Origin: Styela clava
Lineage: Eukaryota > Chordata > Ascidiacea > Stolidobranchia > Styelidae
Assembly (NCBI RefSeq): GCF_964204865.1
Contig: NC_135259.1
Location: forward strand, 8,628,974-8,692,973
DNA length: 64,000 bases
Direction of reading: 5' to 3'
Part shown: in pieces, positions 46,500 to 58,972 of the stretch
Numbering within the stretch: the stretch's first letter is position 1
Layout: the number at the start of each line of letters is the position of its first letter
Notes under the pieces: model-generated
The model's input: only the letters and a program-made list of their open reading frames with translations
Databases searched by the model: none
Told to the model about the DNA's origin: nothing
Position numbers and translations under genes: made by a program

Positions 46500-48890
46500 A
46501 TAGTGATTGCTCAAAAATAATGAGTCAGATTACTTGAAATGCTTAAAATACTTTAATATGGTGGTAACTTCCATTAGGATCAAAACTTTCATGTCATTTC
46601 AGTGCCTATCGAAAGCTCAGTTCAAACATCTGAGATCAACCACTCGTACTCTCCTTTTGTGGAAGGAATTAAAAGAGAACAACACGTCTTCACACTTCCA
46701 GCTTGAGACAGAATCACTTATTATTTTATTTATTTATTTTTTATTATAAAGACAAACGTGATTGAACTAAATGACGTTATCTGAATAGTTTAAATCACTC
46801 ACGTGTATTACATTAAATTGATTGTTAAAGTGTTCATACCTTGCTCTGCCACATCACTGGTAAGACTAGCAGTTAGCCCGATAAATAATTGAGAAGATGA
46901 ATATTAAAGTTAACGCATTGAGTGTCCACTGAACACTAAATAAAATAAAACATTGTATATATAAAAATAACTGACATATTTTATAAAATAATATGATAAG
47001 ATATTTCATTACCACGCCGGGGGAAAAGTTCGACGTCCAAGGCCATACGATTTTTTTGTGACAACATTTGTGCAAACTACTTCTACTTGTGGAAGAATTA
47101 ATGATTTTTCATGAGTGATATAATTGACTGATTGTACCAATGCACAATTTAAACGTTATTTAATAATGGATTTACTATTGGAAGCGAATATTCTTTTATT
47201 ATTATTATTAGTAAATAATTATATTCAAAAAATTTCCTCAATCAAATAGTTTCCTCCATGTTCTTGAGTGCTTTGCTTGCTTGCTTCCCAGTCTCGCTAA
47301 TTATTACTATTTATTTATTTAACCCTGATCTTTTCACTGAACACCCAGGTTTCCCGTTTTTTAATCACTTCATCTGTACTTTGCTGACTTTTATTGATGG
47401 CTTGTGGCTGTTCTGCATGCTGCTGGGCCTCTCTATTTTCTATTCCAGTATACCCACGCCATCTTTATTTTCATTGGCTGCTCGCCGCTGCTTCTCTTGC
47501 TTGCTCTCCTGCCCGCCGGCCCCTTAGCTTCTCTGAACACCGGACTTGCCTGATTGCCCTTCCCAACAACGCGGTTAAACCCCCCCCCCCCCCCCCCCTC
47601 ATACCAGGTCTGATGCTTAACTTATGTCTATACGCTTACCTGCGCCACCGCTACTGACAAGAATCGGACGCATAAAAATTTTGCTTGATTAACAATGTCA
47701 AGTCTGGCAGCCCACCACGAGCCTATATGACGCGAAAAATTTACATTATACTGTATAGCAAATGTAGAATATAACTATGGATTTCATTGTTATTTATTTT
47801 AACCTCTTTGTATTAAAGAATGTTGAATTCAATAAAAATATGGGCCTTTCAGCGATTTCCCTGATGCTGATTTATCGTAGCAAGGTTGCTCTTTATGCTT
47901 CTTTGGATCGACCAATCTGTGACGCGTCACCGCCTGCAATCGAGTTTTGAGAATCTAGTTTTTTTGCATTATTACTAATTTGGATATCAAGCGTACAACT
48001 GGTATTAAAAGGCTCAAGTGTATATTTCTATGTATTCAATTCGAACATTGACATTACAATATATTGTGTGCTTATGGTCCTTTTCAAAGTTGAGAATGGC
48101 GTTTAACTATGCTAACCTATAATAATAATACGGGATAAGGACACGCAGATAGGGACACACCCATTTCCCCTATAATACATACTGTGTTGTTTCGAAGTAC
48201 GTGCGTCCATGACTCGTGCATCTGGCACTATCGTGTGCGCTGCTTTAACTCTTGAATGTGGGGATTTTCGGGAAAAGAATGTGAATGTGATATCCCGTTT
48301 TCAATCGTTGTTCATTTTAGTTTACTTTATTTAAGAAAATGCGTGATTATGCAATTATCGGCAAACATGTGCGTAAGATAATTTAAGCAGAGAATGGGCA
48401 AACCAAATTTCAGACTGTCAGTAGAGGAATACTAAGACTGGAAAACGGTTCATCAATTCGATCCTCTCTATCTTTTTTGCTGGCGGACCTTCTTATCTCT
48501 GGTTTACTGTTTCCAAATTATTAAAGCATCTCACTAAAAAATATTGAAATTGGCGCGACGTTATGCCTTTACAGATTGATACGATATCATACAATTGAAA
48601 ATAAAACGAAAAACATCATAAATCCAGTCGTAAGAGCCACGTGACTGGAAAAACATGCTACCTTAGAACAGGCCCTAAAGATGAAACTCGGTAAATCGAG
48701 GGTGCGATGTACCTTTCTATTAATTCTGGCACTAAATATTCATTAGGAATTGTGAACTATAATAATTAGCAACATAAATTTCAACTGCGTTTCAAAATTC
48801 AACGTTTTACTAATATAAAAATAACACGCGATATATGGAAACATTGAGAACAATATTTCAGGAAAAGAGCAAAATCTTGAACTATCCTCG
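46500..48890. other. Spacer with a 19-base C run; no supported gene
   Basis: Between receptor 2 and the first methyltransferase copy. A locally C-rich stretch (about 47270-47660) contains 19 consecutive Cs at 47580-47598. Overlapping hydrophobic frames at 47258-47657 are a by-product of the T/C-rich composition and are not called. AATAAA-like words near 46936 could serve the long receptor transcript. Confidence 0.45.
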
Positions 48891-48899
48891 CATTATTTG

Positions 48900-49763
48900 T
48901 TATACGTTCTTCGTGAAGCAAATCACAAAAAACGACAACTTTATTGTTACTTTGACGTCACAATCCAGACTATTTTCTAATTTCCATAATTTTTTCATTT
49001 TTTTTATACATTCTTCCAAAGGATCATGATTTTCGTTTTCCTCCACCCATTCCTGAAACATGTAATATTCCGGAATTGCATTAAAATGTGTTCTTAAGTC
49101 TTCCAGTGAGAGAGAGATTGCACCGACCAAGTCATCATTTCTGTACTTCCTTACTCCTGATATTCTGTTGTAAACATTTTCGTATCGCAAAGTAAGCTCG
49201 TATTGCAGAGGAGCGTGGGTTTTAAACCACTCCGCCGATTATCTGAGGTATTGCTCCAAGATGTTCATTCCAGACTGTAGTTGTGAACCCTCATTTTCAT
49301 GCAGCATAATGTCCACGAAATCATGTCCACAAATTATGGTGCCGCCTGTAGATTTCAAAACTCTTTCACATTCTCTTATATAGGTTTCAACGTTCATGTA
49401 ATGAAATGCAAAGCAACACCACACTAGATCTACCGTATTGTCCAAGGCTGGCATATTACTCTCATCTCCAATAACATATTGAATGTTATCGCTTGAATTT
49501 TCCTTAATCGCCATTTTTATTTGTTCTTCGCTTTTGTCAATACCTATTACTTTACTAAAATGTTCCGCAAATATCTTTGTTTGAAGACCGTTTGCACATC
49601 CCATATCTAACATTAGATCAAACTGAAGTTGATCTGATTTGCGATCAGGGTCAAGCCGCAGTAAGAAATCAATAATGAACTTTTTCAATATATCCGGATA
49701 AGTAATCTTATCCTTTACGAATAACTCAGCAACATGGTGATTTTGATATAATCGGGCCTCCAT
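48900..49763 (-). pseudogene. Class I SAM-dependent methyltransferase with one in-frame stop (MT-1)
   Basis: One continuous minus-strand frame from ATG 49763 to the stop at 48900 codes 286 residues except for a TAA at 49239-49241. Motif I is L-D-M-G-C-A-N-G (SAM-binding glycine loop), followed by V-I-G-I-D-K-S (motif with acidic ribose-binding Asp), DESNMPALDNTVDLVWCCFAFHYMN split over motifs II-III, and RVLKSTGG. The C-terminal end KLSFFVICF is shared with MT-2. The layout and length fit the small Methyltransf_11 (ubiE-like) family whose substrates are mostly unknown. The stop sits between EQYLR and SAEWFKTH. In MT-2 the corresponding position is a Lys codon. It is a young pseudogene, a polymorphic null, a base-call error, or a 174-residue truncated protein that would lack the C-terminal lobe. 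Confidence 0.78.
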
Positions 49764-50921
49764 TCAACAATACTTTGGAAAGCTATATTAATCACCTGGA
49801 GCGTAAATAGAGTTATGACTTCAAATATATACCAACAATTATTAACACTAGGTTGGACACAACAGATAAAACTTAATGAACTGTTGGAATCACTGAAGAG
49901 CCAGATGTATCATAAAATTGAATAGGTACATTAACATGTATGAAAAATCATTTTTCATTAAACATAATTAGAGAATATCATCGTTTTATTACCTCAAACT
50001 CGAATTTTGTTTGAATTTATAACCAATAAATAGAACATTCTGCAGCTATCTGTTTTAACAAAATAATGCTTCCTTGTAAAACAACGAGTCCGCCTGAGTA
50101 TCATATGTATTGTATTATAACATCTTGTCTAACTGAGAAATTGGTATTTGCTCATATCATTCTTCCGATTACCTGGTATTTTTTTTGTCTAACGTATGTC
50201 TATGTTCATACCAATATGTAAGATATATAAGTATATTATCTGCCATTTCAAATATTATAAAACGGATTACAACCAAATAATATTATCTGCCATTTCAAAT
50301 ATTGTAAAACGGATTACAACCAAATTATTTTTGGACTCAATATGTTATTGAACAATCAATATTTAGGATTCCGATCTTTTTTAGATTTTTTGTTAACTAA
50401 ACCCGAATAATTACACACGTATAAATATTAGCATTGCCTTTCATATTTTGTGTAGACATTTCAATATGGAATGAAAGAAAAGCGTTTTGCAAACTTTATC
50501 GACGGTAGTTCTATAAGGTAAAAATTACAAGCAAAACAATAGGAGTTTCATCCAATTAGAAATTGACCAAAGACGAAGGTTTCTGTAATAAGCTATCTCA
50601 ATATTTTGTTATTGTTTATAACTCATCTAATTCCGAATTGATTACTATTTTCAATTGTAGCGTTTTCCGGTATCGCGTACGTTCTAACATGTATGATTGT
50701 AAAATTGTCTGAATGAGTAAACTGACAAAATATTTTCAGCCTAAATTGAAGTTCGAATGAATGCATAACCCGGTAGTTAAAAGTGCTTTATAAATTTCCA
50801 GAATCGACATCCAAATCCATCATCTACAAATTAAACAATTCTGTTATAGGGTTACACGTTACTTTCGTTTAGACCTGTTTATATTTATGCTAGGCACTTA
50901 ACGCAGTCAGAAAGTAATTTG
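49764..50921. other. Spacer; small tandem duplication only
   Basis: AT-rich. The only structure seen is a 47-bp tandem duplication at 50233-50326 (ATTATCTGCCATTTCAAATA repeated with one change). Confidence 0.55.
50233..50326. repeat. Tandem duplication, 47 bp x 2
   Basis: Two units sharing ATTATCTGCCATTTCAAATA and AAAACGGATTACAACCAAAT, differing at about one base (ATTATAAAAC against ATTGTAAAAC). It is recent and non-coding. Confidence 0.85.
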
Positions 50922-51143
50922 TCATTTCAATGAGTCTAAACTCTGAATATATTTATCAGCAATTTGCAATACTACATGTTCTGCTTCATTCAAGTTTCTG
51001 GCCTTTCGTCTTTGGAATGTCTGAATATTAGTCTGATTAGGACGAATATCTGCAGGGGTGAGAGGAGAAGACGATTTCACCTTTCTGTGTAGTGTGCTAC
51101 CTAGTATCGGAATATTAGAATGTCTAAACTCTAATTCCTTCAT
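50922..51143 (-). CDS. Possible last exon of an unrecognised gene
   Basis: I do not recognise it. A 73-codon frame starts MKELEFRHSNIPILGSTLHR and ends QIADKYIQSLDSLK. It reads like ordinary soluble protein with amphipathic helices and lacks the low-complexity look of chance frames here. A possible acceptor (TTACCAG) lies just upstream of the ATG. No partner exons were found, so it may equally be chance or a decayed exon. Confidence 0.25.
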   Translation of the reverse strand: MKELEFRHSNIPILGSTLHRKVKSSSPLTPADIRPNQTNIQTFQRRKARNLNEAEHVVLQIADKYIQSLDSLK

Positions 51144-51299
51144 TCTGTTTTCGGTAATACTGGTAATCGATCACAGGCATATTTTTTCACAAATGCTACA
51201 ACCACATCAAACTTGAACGTCGTCCAGCATAGTCATTTTGTGTTTCTATTTTAAATACGTCATTGTATGAAATAAGTATATGTTCCCATCTATCATGGC

Positions 51300-51460
51300 G
51301 TATTTCGTGATTTGGTCCAAGGCCAATAATGACAATGACCGGATCAATGACATGAGTCACTATATTTTTGGATATCATGATCGCTCTATCTAGCCTTATG
51401 ATATATTTCGTGATTTGATTTAAGGCCGATAATGACAATGACCGGATCAAGACCGGTTTT
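51300..51460. repeat. Imperfect tandem duplication, period about 104 bp
   Basis: TATTTCGTGATTTGGTCCAA and AATGACAATGACCGGATCAA recur about 104 bp later as TATTTCGTGATTTGATTTAA and AATGACAATGACCGGATCAA. It adjoins the hAT end at 51481. Confidence 0.75.
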
Positions 51461-51480
51461 CAAGATCGTTCTGTCTAGTC

Positions 51481-52830
51481 CAGGTTGCGAACCCCCAGGG
51501 GTTCACTGGAAGATTTCCAGGGGTACTAGGATGGCAGTTGAGTTTTCATGTGTTGCTATTTTTTAATATCCCTCACTATACCAGAGAAAATTATGTGCCA
51601 ATTAAAACTAAGGGTAGATTTTTCTTGATCTGGCGTTGTCGAGATGCAGCAATGTGGAATCTACGACTTTGCAGCCAAACTGTAAAATTCCAAAAGACAA
51701 TGTGCTGCGAGCTTTGCAGAAAGTTATATGCTAATTGGGCAATAACACCAACACAAAAATTTAGTTCAGTTACAGCAGTTATGGTGGAAATAACTAAATA
51801 TCCTAAATAACAAAACATAACTACTAATTTTTAATTTGGGTCATGTCCTCATCAGCGACAAAGGAAAGTATGATGAATCCTACATCCAGTATGGATTCGC
51901 TGCTTTTGACAAAAATGGGCATGGTTTTCCACAGTGTGCAAGATTATATGCTGCAAGGTTTTATCCGTGGAGTACATGAAGCCTACTTTTCTCAAACGCC
52001 ATTGAGACAGTTGTCACCCAAATCTCAAAACTTTCTTCAAGCAAAGAGAAGTTAAATTGAAACGAGCTCGCCCTGATCGTTCGGGATATTTCAGTCAACG
52101 GAATGAAGCCGAGCTTCGTGCATCCTACATGGTATCACTGAGAATTGCAAAAGAAAAAAAACCTCACAAGTCACAACATTGCAGAGAAATAGATCGTCCC
52201 TTGCTGTAAAGTTATAATTCGCGATGTTGTTAGTTGCGATGCTGAAAAGAAGGCTGCATCAATACCCCTTTTAAACGATACAGTTCATCGACGAATAGTA
52301 GATATGTCAGATGATGTCAACAACAAGTGATTGCTGAATTAAACAAGGCACCTTCAGGAAAATTTACAATCCAACTAGATGAGTCAACTGATGTGGCTGC
52401 CTGTACTCAACTCCTGGTGTTTGTGCGATTCGTCGGCGATAAAAATTTCAAGGGAAATTTATAGTTCGGTCATACCTTAGATTCGACAACAAAAGGCGAA
52501 AACATTTTTAAAAAGATCTCAACTTTTTTGCGAAAGAAGGACTATCCTGGAAGGATGTATGTACAATGTACATACATAACTGACAAATAACTGACATACA
52601 TCAAATATTGGCCGTCGAAAGTGTTTTCGAGAAAAAGTGGCGGGGAAAATTCTAAACAAGGTATCGAGCTAGGTTAGTACTTGATGATATTGTGCATATG
52701 ACAAATACCATCAAATCAAGTTTCCTAAATACACGGTTATTTTCCTCACTGTGTCAAGGATTAGGAAGTGAAAAAGTATTACTCTATCACACTGAAGCCC
52801 GCTGATTGTCACAGTGATAGTCATTGTTAT
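51481..52830 (+). pseudogene. Broken hAT transposase (FAM200/ZBED5-like)
   Basis: A hAT-type end, CAGGTTGCGAACCCCCAGGG, is followed by plus-strand fragments in shifting frames. They correspond to hAT transposases of the FAM200/ZBED5 kind: YMVSLRIAKEKKPHKSQ, KAASIPLLNDTVHRRIVDMS, KFTIQLDESTDVAACTQLL (catalytic-region Asp), and finally NTRLFSSLCQGLGSEKVLLY. The segment between the third and fourth blocks is mostly deleted. At least three frameshifts are present. It lies between the two methyltransferase copies. No matching right terminus was found. Confidence 0.82.
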
Positions 52831-52988
52831 AATGAATGAACTACCGTTTGGCCAACAGGTAGCTAATACAGTTACAATCTGTAATTAAACGATGAGCATA
52901 CTAGAATAGTAATATATCAAAAAATATTTCTCAAGAATATCATAGTATGAAAAGTTACAACTAAATAATTTCAATGTTCGCATTAGGT

Positions 52989-53835
52989 TCATTCTGAGAA
53001 ACAAATCACGAAAAACGACAACTTCAGACAAACGTTGACTTTACTATTAGCCTTATTTTCTAAACGCCACATTTTCTTCGTGCTTTCTTCTAATCTAAAG
53101 GATCGGTTTCATGGTGCAATTTTGACCATTCTAAAAAGTCATTGTACTCAGGAACACCCACAATAAATTTTTTCAATTTTTCTGAAGACAATGTGACGGT
53201 TCCAACCAAATCATCATTCCTGGACTTGTACGTCTGATATTTTTTAAAAAACGTTTGGTAACCGCGAATAAACTTCATATTCTGTCGTAGAGTGAGTTCC
53301 GGACCAGTCAATTGCTTTCTTGAGGTATTTTGCAAACGCCAGCATTCCAGAATCACCTTCATTGATTTTGCTCAGTGTTAGAGTGATATCAAGTATGTTA
53401 AATCCAGTGAGTAATGCACATCCCATTGGTTTCAAAACTCTTTTACATTCTGTTACAAAAGTTTCAACATTCATGTATTGAATAGAAAAGAAGCTCCATA
53501 TTAGATCTACTGTGTTTTCAGAAGCTGGCATTCTGTTCTCATCCGCAACAACATATTGAATGCCGTCATGACCATTCTTTTTGTTTGCCATATTTATTTG
53601 TTCTTGGCTTTTGTCAAATCCAATAATTTCTTCAAAATGTTTAGCAAACATGCTTGTATGACCACCGTTACCACAACCCGCGTCCGGCATCAGGTCATAA
53701 CGTCGATCATGGGTTTTGTCTGTGTTGAGTTGAACTAAACAATCAATTGCATACTTTTTTAATATCTGGATATTTGAACATGCCTTCTTCAAATTGTTTA
53801 ACGACATCTTGTTTTTCATATAATTGAGCTTCTAT
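52989..53835 (-). pseudogene. Class I SAM-dependent methyltransferase pseudogene (MT-2)
   Basis: Homologous to MT-1 over its whole length, but decayed. The start codon position reads ATA (53833-53835), followed by EAQLYEKQDVVKQF. A two-base deletion near 53757 shifts the frame. The main frame then carries D-A-G-C-G-N-G (SAM loop), IIGFDKSQEQI and VDLIWSFFSIQYMNVETF. An extra T in a T6A6 run near 53236 shifts the frame again before KKYQTYKSRNDDLVG. Further stops and shifts follow 53090 before the shared end KLSFFVICF near 52991. The open 191-codon piece (53819-53244) is therefore a remnant. It is separated from MT-1 by 3.2 kb holding a dead transposon, so a local duplication is likely. Confidence 0.82.
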
Positions 53836-54192
53836 TTAAGACAGTTGTGTAATTTCTCTATTTTTTAATATATATATACCATAGATATATTTAAGATAAA
53901 TGTTTTTTTGAAATACAAATCATTGCAAAGAAAGTAAAATGGATCCGCCCCGTATGAAAAATGTTTATACGGCTAGCCAAATAATCGAGAAAGGCGTCGA
54001 TCAAGAGTAAAAAGTGACAAATGTTAGTTAGATCACCAAAAATTCACATCTGTCGTTAGAATAGTCCGTTCTCCGTATCAGAGTTGGATCAATTGTAATT
54101 GTAATTGATGTAATTAATTACAGTTTTTCATGTAATTGAGGCATTTTTATTCTGTGTAATTGTAATTTGCTAAAATTTTGACTCAATTACAC

Positions 54193-54480
54193 CAGGGGTC
54201 ACCAAACTACGACGTCCTTTCATCTGTCCCGCAATAACGCGAAATATTTTTCCAAGGAGCGTTTTCCGAGAATCGCCCTCCTTTCTTATTTTGTAACATT
54301 AGCCAATCAGCAAGATGCGAAAAAGTGACGTAACAATATGCCTTTTCGCATCCGTTAAGACACTCAGATAGATTTTCAGTCGTGGTTGTAAAATGTGAAC
54401 AATCCCTCATTTTGCGATTTGGAATGCTATTCGTTGGTTGTTAGTTGTGTTTCGGGAAAGTTAACCATGAATCAGGGGAG
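54193..54480 (+). mobile_element. hAT-type end (CAGGGGTCACCAAAC) and copy of the 35513 element interior
   Basis: It starts CAGGGGTCACCAAACTACGA, with CTGTCCCGC words inside. From 54296 (TAGCCAATCAGCAAGATGCG) to 54480 it matches the interior of the TA-flanked element at 35560-35720. An M1 tail fragment (GTAGCGTCAAAGGTAAG.., CATATATTTGAGCATTGCTC) follows to about 54560. This is a patchwork of three repeat families. Confidence 0.55.
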
Positions 54481-55029
54481 CGGTAGCGTCAAAGGTAAGA
54501 ACTGCTTCGCTCTATGTAACGTGATCATATATTTGAGCATTGCTCTATATTTTTAGTTTCGTTATAGAATTATACACGTCGAGATAAATTAAACAACATG
54601 AGATCTGCAATGATTATCTGAGAGTAGAAAATCTCCAACAACTCAAATTAAAATTGATACCTAAATGTGTTTGAGCACTTCATAGTATATGATTTTTTCG
54701 CTTTCATTACATATAACTCAACGAATGTAATATCTCATGAAGATTATTCTGTGGTCAAAAATGGTCAGTCTATTTAATCCACAGGAAGAATAAAATTTTT
54801 TTTAAATCGGTTGTACCGCGACTACAACAAATTTAATTTCAGATGCATCCCACAGGAACGATTTATTTTCCACGTAAAAAGGAAGATAATGCAGTATTGT
54901 AATTTACGTTTATTTTAGTTAATTTAGTTATTTAAGTTAGTTAAAATGCGACTATTGTCAAAAAACATCAAGCACATGTTTCTCACTGATGGATTTGTTG
55001 CACCCCTTGTAATAAAGGTCCAATTGCAC

Positions 55030-55110
55030 TAAATTTCCCAGGAAAGTTCACGCACAGTTCGAAAACCTGACGGAAACGGTTAGGCAGTTGATGCTGTGAT
55101 GTCGCCGTAT
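55030..55110 (+). repeat. Short gypsy-related fragment
   Basis: AAGTTCACGCACAGTTCGAA followed by AACCTGACGGAAACGGTTA is nearly the same as the reverse strand around 38060-38120, in the integrase fragment of receptor 1 intron 3. It is too short to call coding. Confidence 0.45.
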
Positions 55111-55242
55111 CGTCTGAACGTTGTAACGTCTTGGTCGTCTGAAGCCAAAATCATGTTTGAGCATGTTTTTCATGACTACGCGAACCGCAAACTCGAATAC
55201 ATTGCGAGTACATAGCCTGCGGACGACAACGTTGTTATAATA

Positions 55243-55625
55243 AAAGCGATGAATCGTTTTAACTTCACCAAGGTATCCGAACTCGTTTTTATTTAGAGGA
55301 TTTGTAATATAGATAGGTTATACATTATGCTACGTTGTTTTTTAGATCTTGGATTTTGAACTAGGTATGGTATTACCGAACTTTATGGAGGCTAAATAAA
55401 GTACATAACGTAAGATGCTAGACAATAAAAAAAAATAGAAGGAATCGGTAAAAAAGACTTGAACTTGGGTATGGGAAATGCGTGGATACGACTTAAATTC
55501 GAATCCAACAATCGAAAAAAAATGAAGTTATATAACTGTATTTACAAATGCTAACAGGAATGAATGCATAAATACAAGACTATTGAAGGTGGATTACTTC
55601 GGAAATTATTTTTTGATTAATTTTA
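55243..55625 (+). repeat. Dispersed repeat R2, copy 2
   Basis: The plus-strand copy of the family found reversed at 32535-32885. Matching stretches run from TAAAAGCGATGAATCGTTTT to ATTACTTCGGAAATTATTTT. The spacing is conserved apart from small gaps. Class unknown. Confidence 0.7.
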
Positions 55626-56040
55626 TTTTATATATTTTTTCAGAATTTGCATATTTTTATGGTTTATTAGCTTTGTACAGTTATTTCGTTGGATCATCGA
55701 TAAAGAAAAGATCATCTTATACAAATTCAAATTTATCATGCTGAGACGTGGTGACAATAAATTCCACACAATAGCGCCTACGAAATCGACCTGCATTTTA
55801 TGCCAGACCATTTTATTGTTCTCATTACTTTCGTCGCATACAATTTATGATTAACAACTCGAGTGTAAACAAAGTATTTCGTTTATTGTTTACCTTCATA
55901 GAACCTAACCCCTTTGTGTTGTGGTCCCACCCAACGTTGGTTTTTGGCAAGTTCATGTCTAGAACAAATTTTTACGTACAATCTACTGTAAAACACACAA
56001 AATGCGATTTATACTATTCCCATTCCTTCACATCAGAACC

Positions 56041-56325
56041 TGGGACATGAATGTGCCATAAACTGCCTATTGTACATATATATCATCGTGGTGCCGTTCC
56101 TCTTTGTCCTGTGTATTGTATCCTGTGTATATTTCATGTCTGTTGTCCTACTATAACGCAGCAGTCCTAAACTGCAGTTATACTTGTTGGAGTGCATGTC
56201 GCACATATGTGTCTTAGGCCAGTAAGGTCTTGAACATGTATCCCGTCTCTTTCATACCGTTCAACTATTATGCAGATACTGTTACATTTTGAGGCAAATA
56301 AACATACATACATACATTTTATGCA
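56041..56325 (+). mobile_element. LINE-like 3' end with CATA tail (tentative)
   Basis: The segment ends GAGGCAAATAAACATACATA followed by further CATA units, a tail seen on some non-LTR retrotransposons. The upstream sequence is C/T-rich and shows no reverse transcriptase. Only the tail supports the call. Confidence 0.35.
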
Positions 56326-56389
56326 CCTCAATCTGAAACAACTTCTGTGAATTCTATGTCTGTACTCAACACTTTGTGCCCTGTTTGAC

Positions 56390-58785
56390 TCATGGGTGTT
56401 GCTGTTGAAATACATTTACCTGACGCAAGTGATAAGAGGAAAACAATTGCTTTCTTGGATCTAGGATCTCAACGATCCTTTTGTTCTACTCGTCTACCGA
56501 AATCTATTGGCTTTTCTGGTAAAACAGAGCGTTGCATGATACGAATGGCGTTGCTGTTCATACTGGAAAAATAGTTTCATTTTGTCTGAATGGCGTGAAT
56601 AATACTATTACTAATATTGTTGAGGTACATAATGCTTTAACTTTCGACAAAATGACGTCAGAGATTCATTGCCAAAGCCAGATATAATTGACAAATATCC
56701 TCATTTGGATGGTTTGAAGTTCCCAGATATTGATGGCGATGTTGAACTATTAATTGGGGCAGATATCTTGGGTATATAATTGTCCATTTACTGATTCCCG
56801 AGTTGGACCTCCTGGTGCTCCGAGAGCCATGCTTACATGCCTTGGATGGTGTCCCTTTGGCAAAGATCCATCGATGAAATCTGATATTAATTCCCTGAAT
56901 TATATTAACACTTCTGTGGCTATATCTGATCTACAGAATTTACAAAGTGATGTAGCTGTGAATTTTATTTCTACTACTCTTCCATTGCTATCATTCAATG
57001 ACAGTTCTTGCAATACTTGCATGTTACCTCAAAGTCTTCCAGAAGAAGATCATAATTTTCTATGGTTTCCTACACACGATCTTACAAAACCTGTATCTCA
57101 ATTTAGAATGCCATCGCATGCCCTTGGTACTACCTGCTCACCTTCAATCGCAACCTTTGCTCTGCGGAAGGTTGCAGAAGATAATTTATCTAATGCTGAT
57201 CCGACTGCTGTTCAATGCTTCTGCTCTAATTTTGATATATATGACGGATTATTTTCGAAGGATATTGTAGTAGAGGGGGCTTCTACATTACTTCAACAAA
57301 CTACTGAATTATTGGCAACAGGAGGTTTTCACGTGACTAAATTTTAGGATTGAATTGAACTGAACTTTAGGATTGAAATGAAATGCAGCCACTTATCAAT
57401 TTGTGGTTAACGTCAGAATTCAGGAATGCTCTCCTGCTCGTCGTGGAATATTATTCATGGTGTCACAGATATTTGACCCACCTGGGTATGTTCAACCATT
57501 TGTACTTGCAGCTCGTATCATTTTGCAAGATCTTTGTTACGAAGAATTCCAATGGGATGATACAATTACTGGTCCTCTTTGAGACAAATGGGAAGAATGG
57601 TTATCTAAATTAACTTCATTGAATGGACTATCATTTTGTAGATGTTACTGACCAAAATTTTTTCCATCTACTTTTCAATTACATGTATTTTGTGACGCAA
57701 GTTTCTTTGCATATGAAACTTGTGCTTATTTGAAAATGATTGATGATGCAGGAAACATTCACACTGCATTTGTTAAAGGTTCGTCAAGGGTGTCTCCAAA
57801 GAAAGTTGTAACGATACAACGTCTTGAGCTAACTGCAGCGCTTGCTGCTACAGAATTGGCGAGATGCATCAAATTAGAGTTGAATGACTTGAAACAGATG
57901 TATTTTTCCGTACGGATTAAATGACAGTTCTTCGAATGATAAACAGTCGATCTGAACGTTTCAATACTTTTGTTGCTAATCGATTGAATTCAATTCACTT
58001 TCTTTCTCAACCTAGTCAATGGCACCATGTTGACACTAAGTCTAATCCAGCAGTTATTGCCAGCCGAAGACTAATGCCCGATAAGTGCCACAAAGCTGAT
58101 TGCTGGTTCAAAGGACTTCCTTTTCTGAGAAGCAAGAAACGTGCAAGATCAGCTCACATGTACTCTGACAATGGTGCGAATTTTATTGCTGGAAGTAAAG
58201 CTGCTCTCAAGGATGGAATTACAAATTGGAATAAGAAACAGATTGACAAAAAATTGATCAGAGAAGTTAAGAAGATTTTGAGGAAAACACTTGATGATAA
58301 ACCATTACCCGATTATTCACTTTGGTCTTTTATGGCTGGATTAAAATTCATCTTAAATGACACAGACCCTTACCCGAGTAAGTAATGATCCCAGAGACCT
58401 CCATGCCCTTTCTCCTAACTCCATTTTACTAAGTAAATTAGATCCTGATCTCCCCCTGATGTTTTTCTGCGGGCTGATGAGTATAGACAGAGCTATAGAC
58501 ATGTCCAGCGGTTGTTGGATATATTTTGGCAGATATCTACTAGAGAATATTTACCTCTGCTTCAGAGACGCTCAAAGTGGTTTCATCCCTCCCCTAACCT
58601 GAACTCTGGTAACTTAGTACTTATGTGTGATGACATACTTCCCCGTGGTAGTTGTCCAATGGCTGTTGTTGATGAGGTTTATCCCGATAAACAAGGCAAT
58701 GTGCGTCGGGTAAAGGTACGAACCTCCAGGTCTACCCTCATGCGTGATGTTAGAAAGATATGTTCACTTGAACTTGATTAGAATG
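56390..58785 (+). pseudogene. BEL/Pao LTR retrotransposon polyprotein remnant
   Basis: Plus-strand fragments in the BEL/Pao order: a protease-like segment with FLDLGSQRSFCSTRLP, a junction with VELLIGAD and MLTCLGWCPFG, the end of the reverse transcriptase block with LLATGGFHVTKF, the connector YVQPFVLAARIILQDLCYEE, an RNase H region (VFCDAS in a shifted frame, VVTIQRLELTAALAATEL, TFVANRLNSIHFLSQPSQWH), an integrase remnant with YSDNGANFIAGSK, and the C-terminal DUF5641-type block ILPRGSCPMAVVDEVYPDK with RVKVRTSRSTLMR. The catalytic part of the reverse transcriptase and most of the integrase core are deleted, and there are many frameshifts. It is inactive. The description stays at domain level; no intact gene exists here. 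Confidence 0.88.
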
Positions 58786-58972
58786 TTTACTTTATGATTA
58801 TTCATTTCGTTTCTGTATTTTACATTTCACACCGACTGTTCACATTTATCTCATGCACTATTTTGTATTCACCAGTTTCCTTTCATGGTTTACTTCATAT
58901 GTTTTGTGTTCGGCTGCTTCGATCATCTCCTTTATTGAGATAATTATAAGTCGAAATTATCTGGGGCCGGAA

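Noticed and set aside
47258..47657. Overlapping hydrophobic reading frames of about 80-90 codons
   Set aside because: They come from T/C-rich sequence around a 19-base C run, overlap in several frames and have no start context or splice partners.
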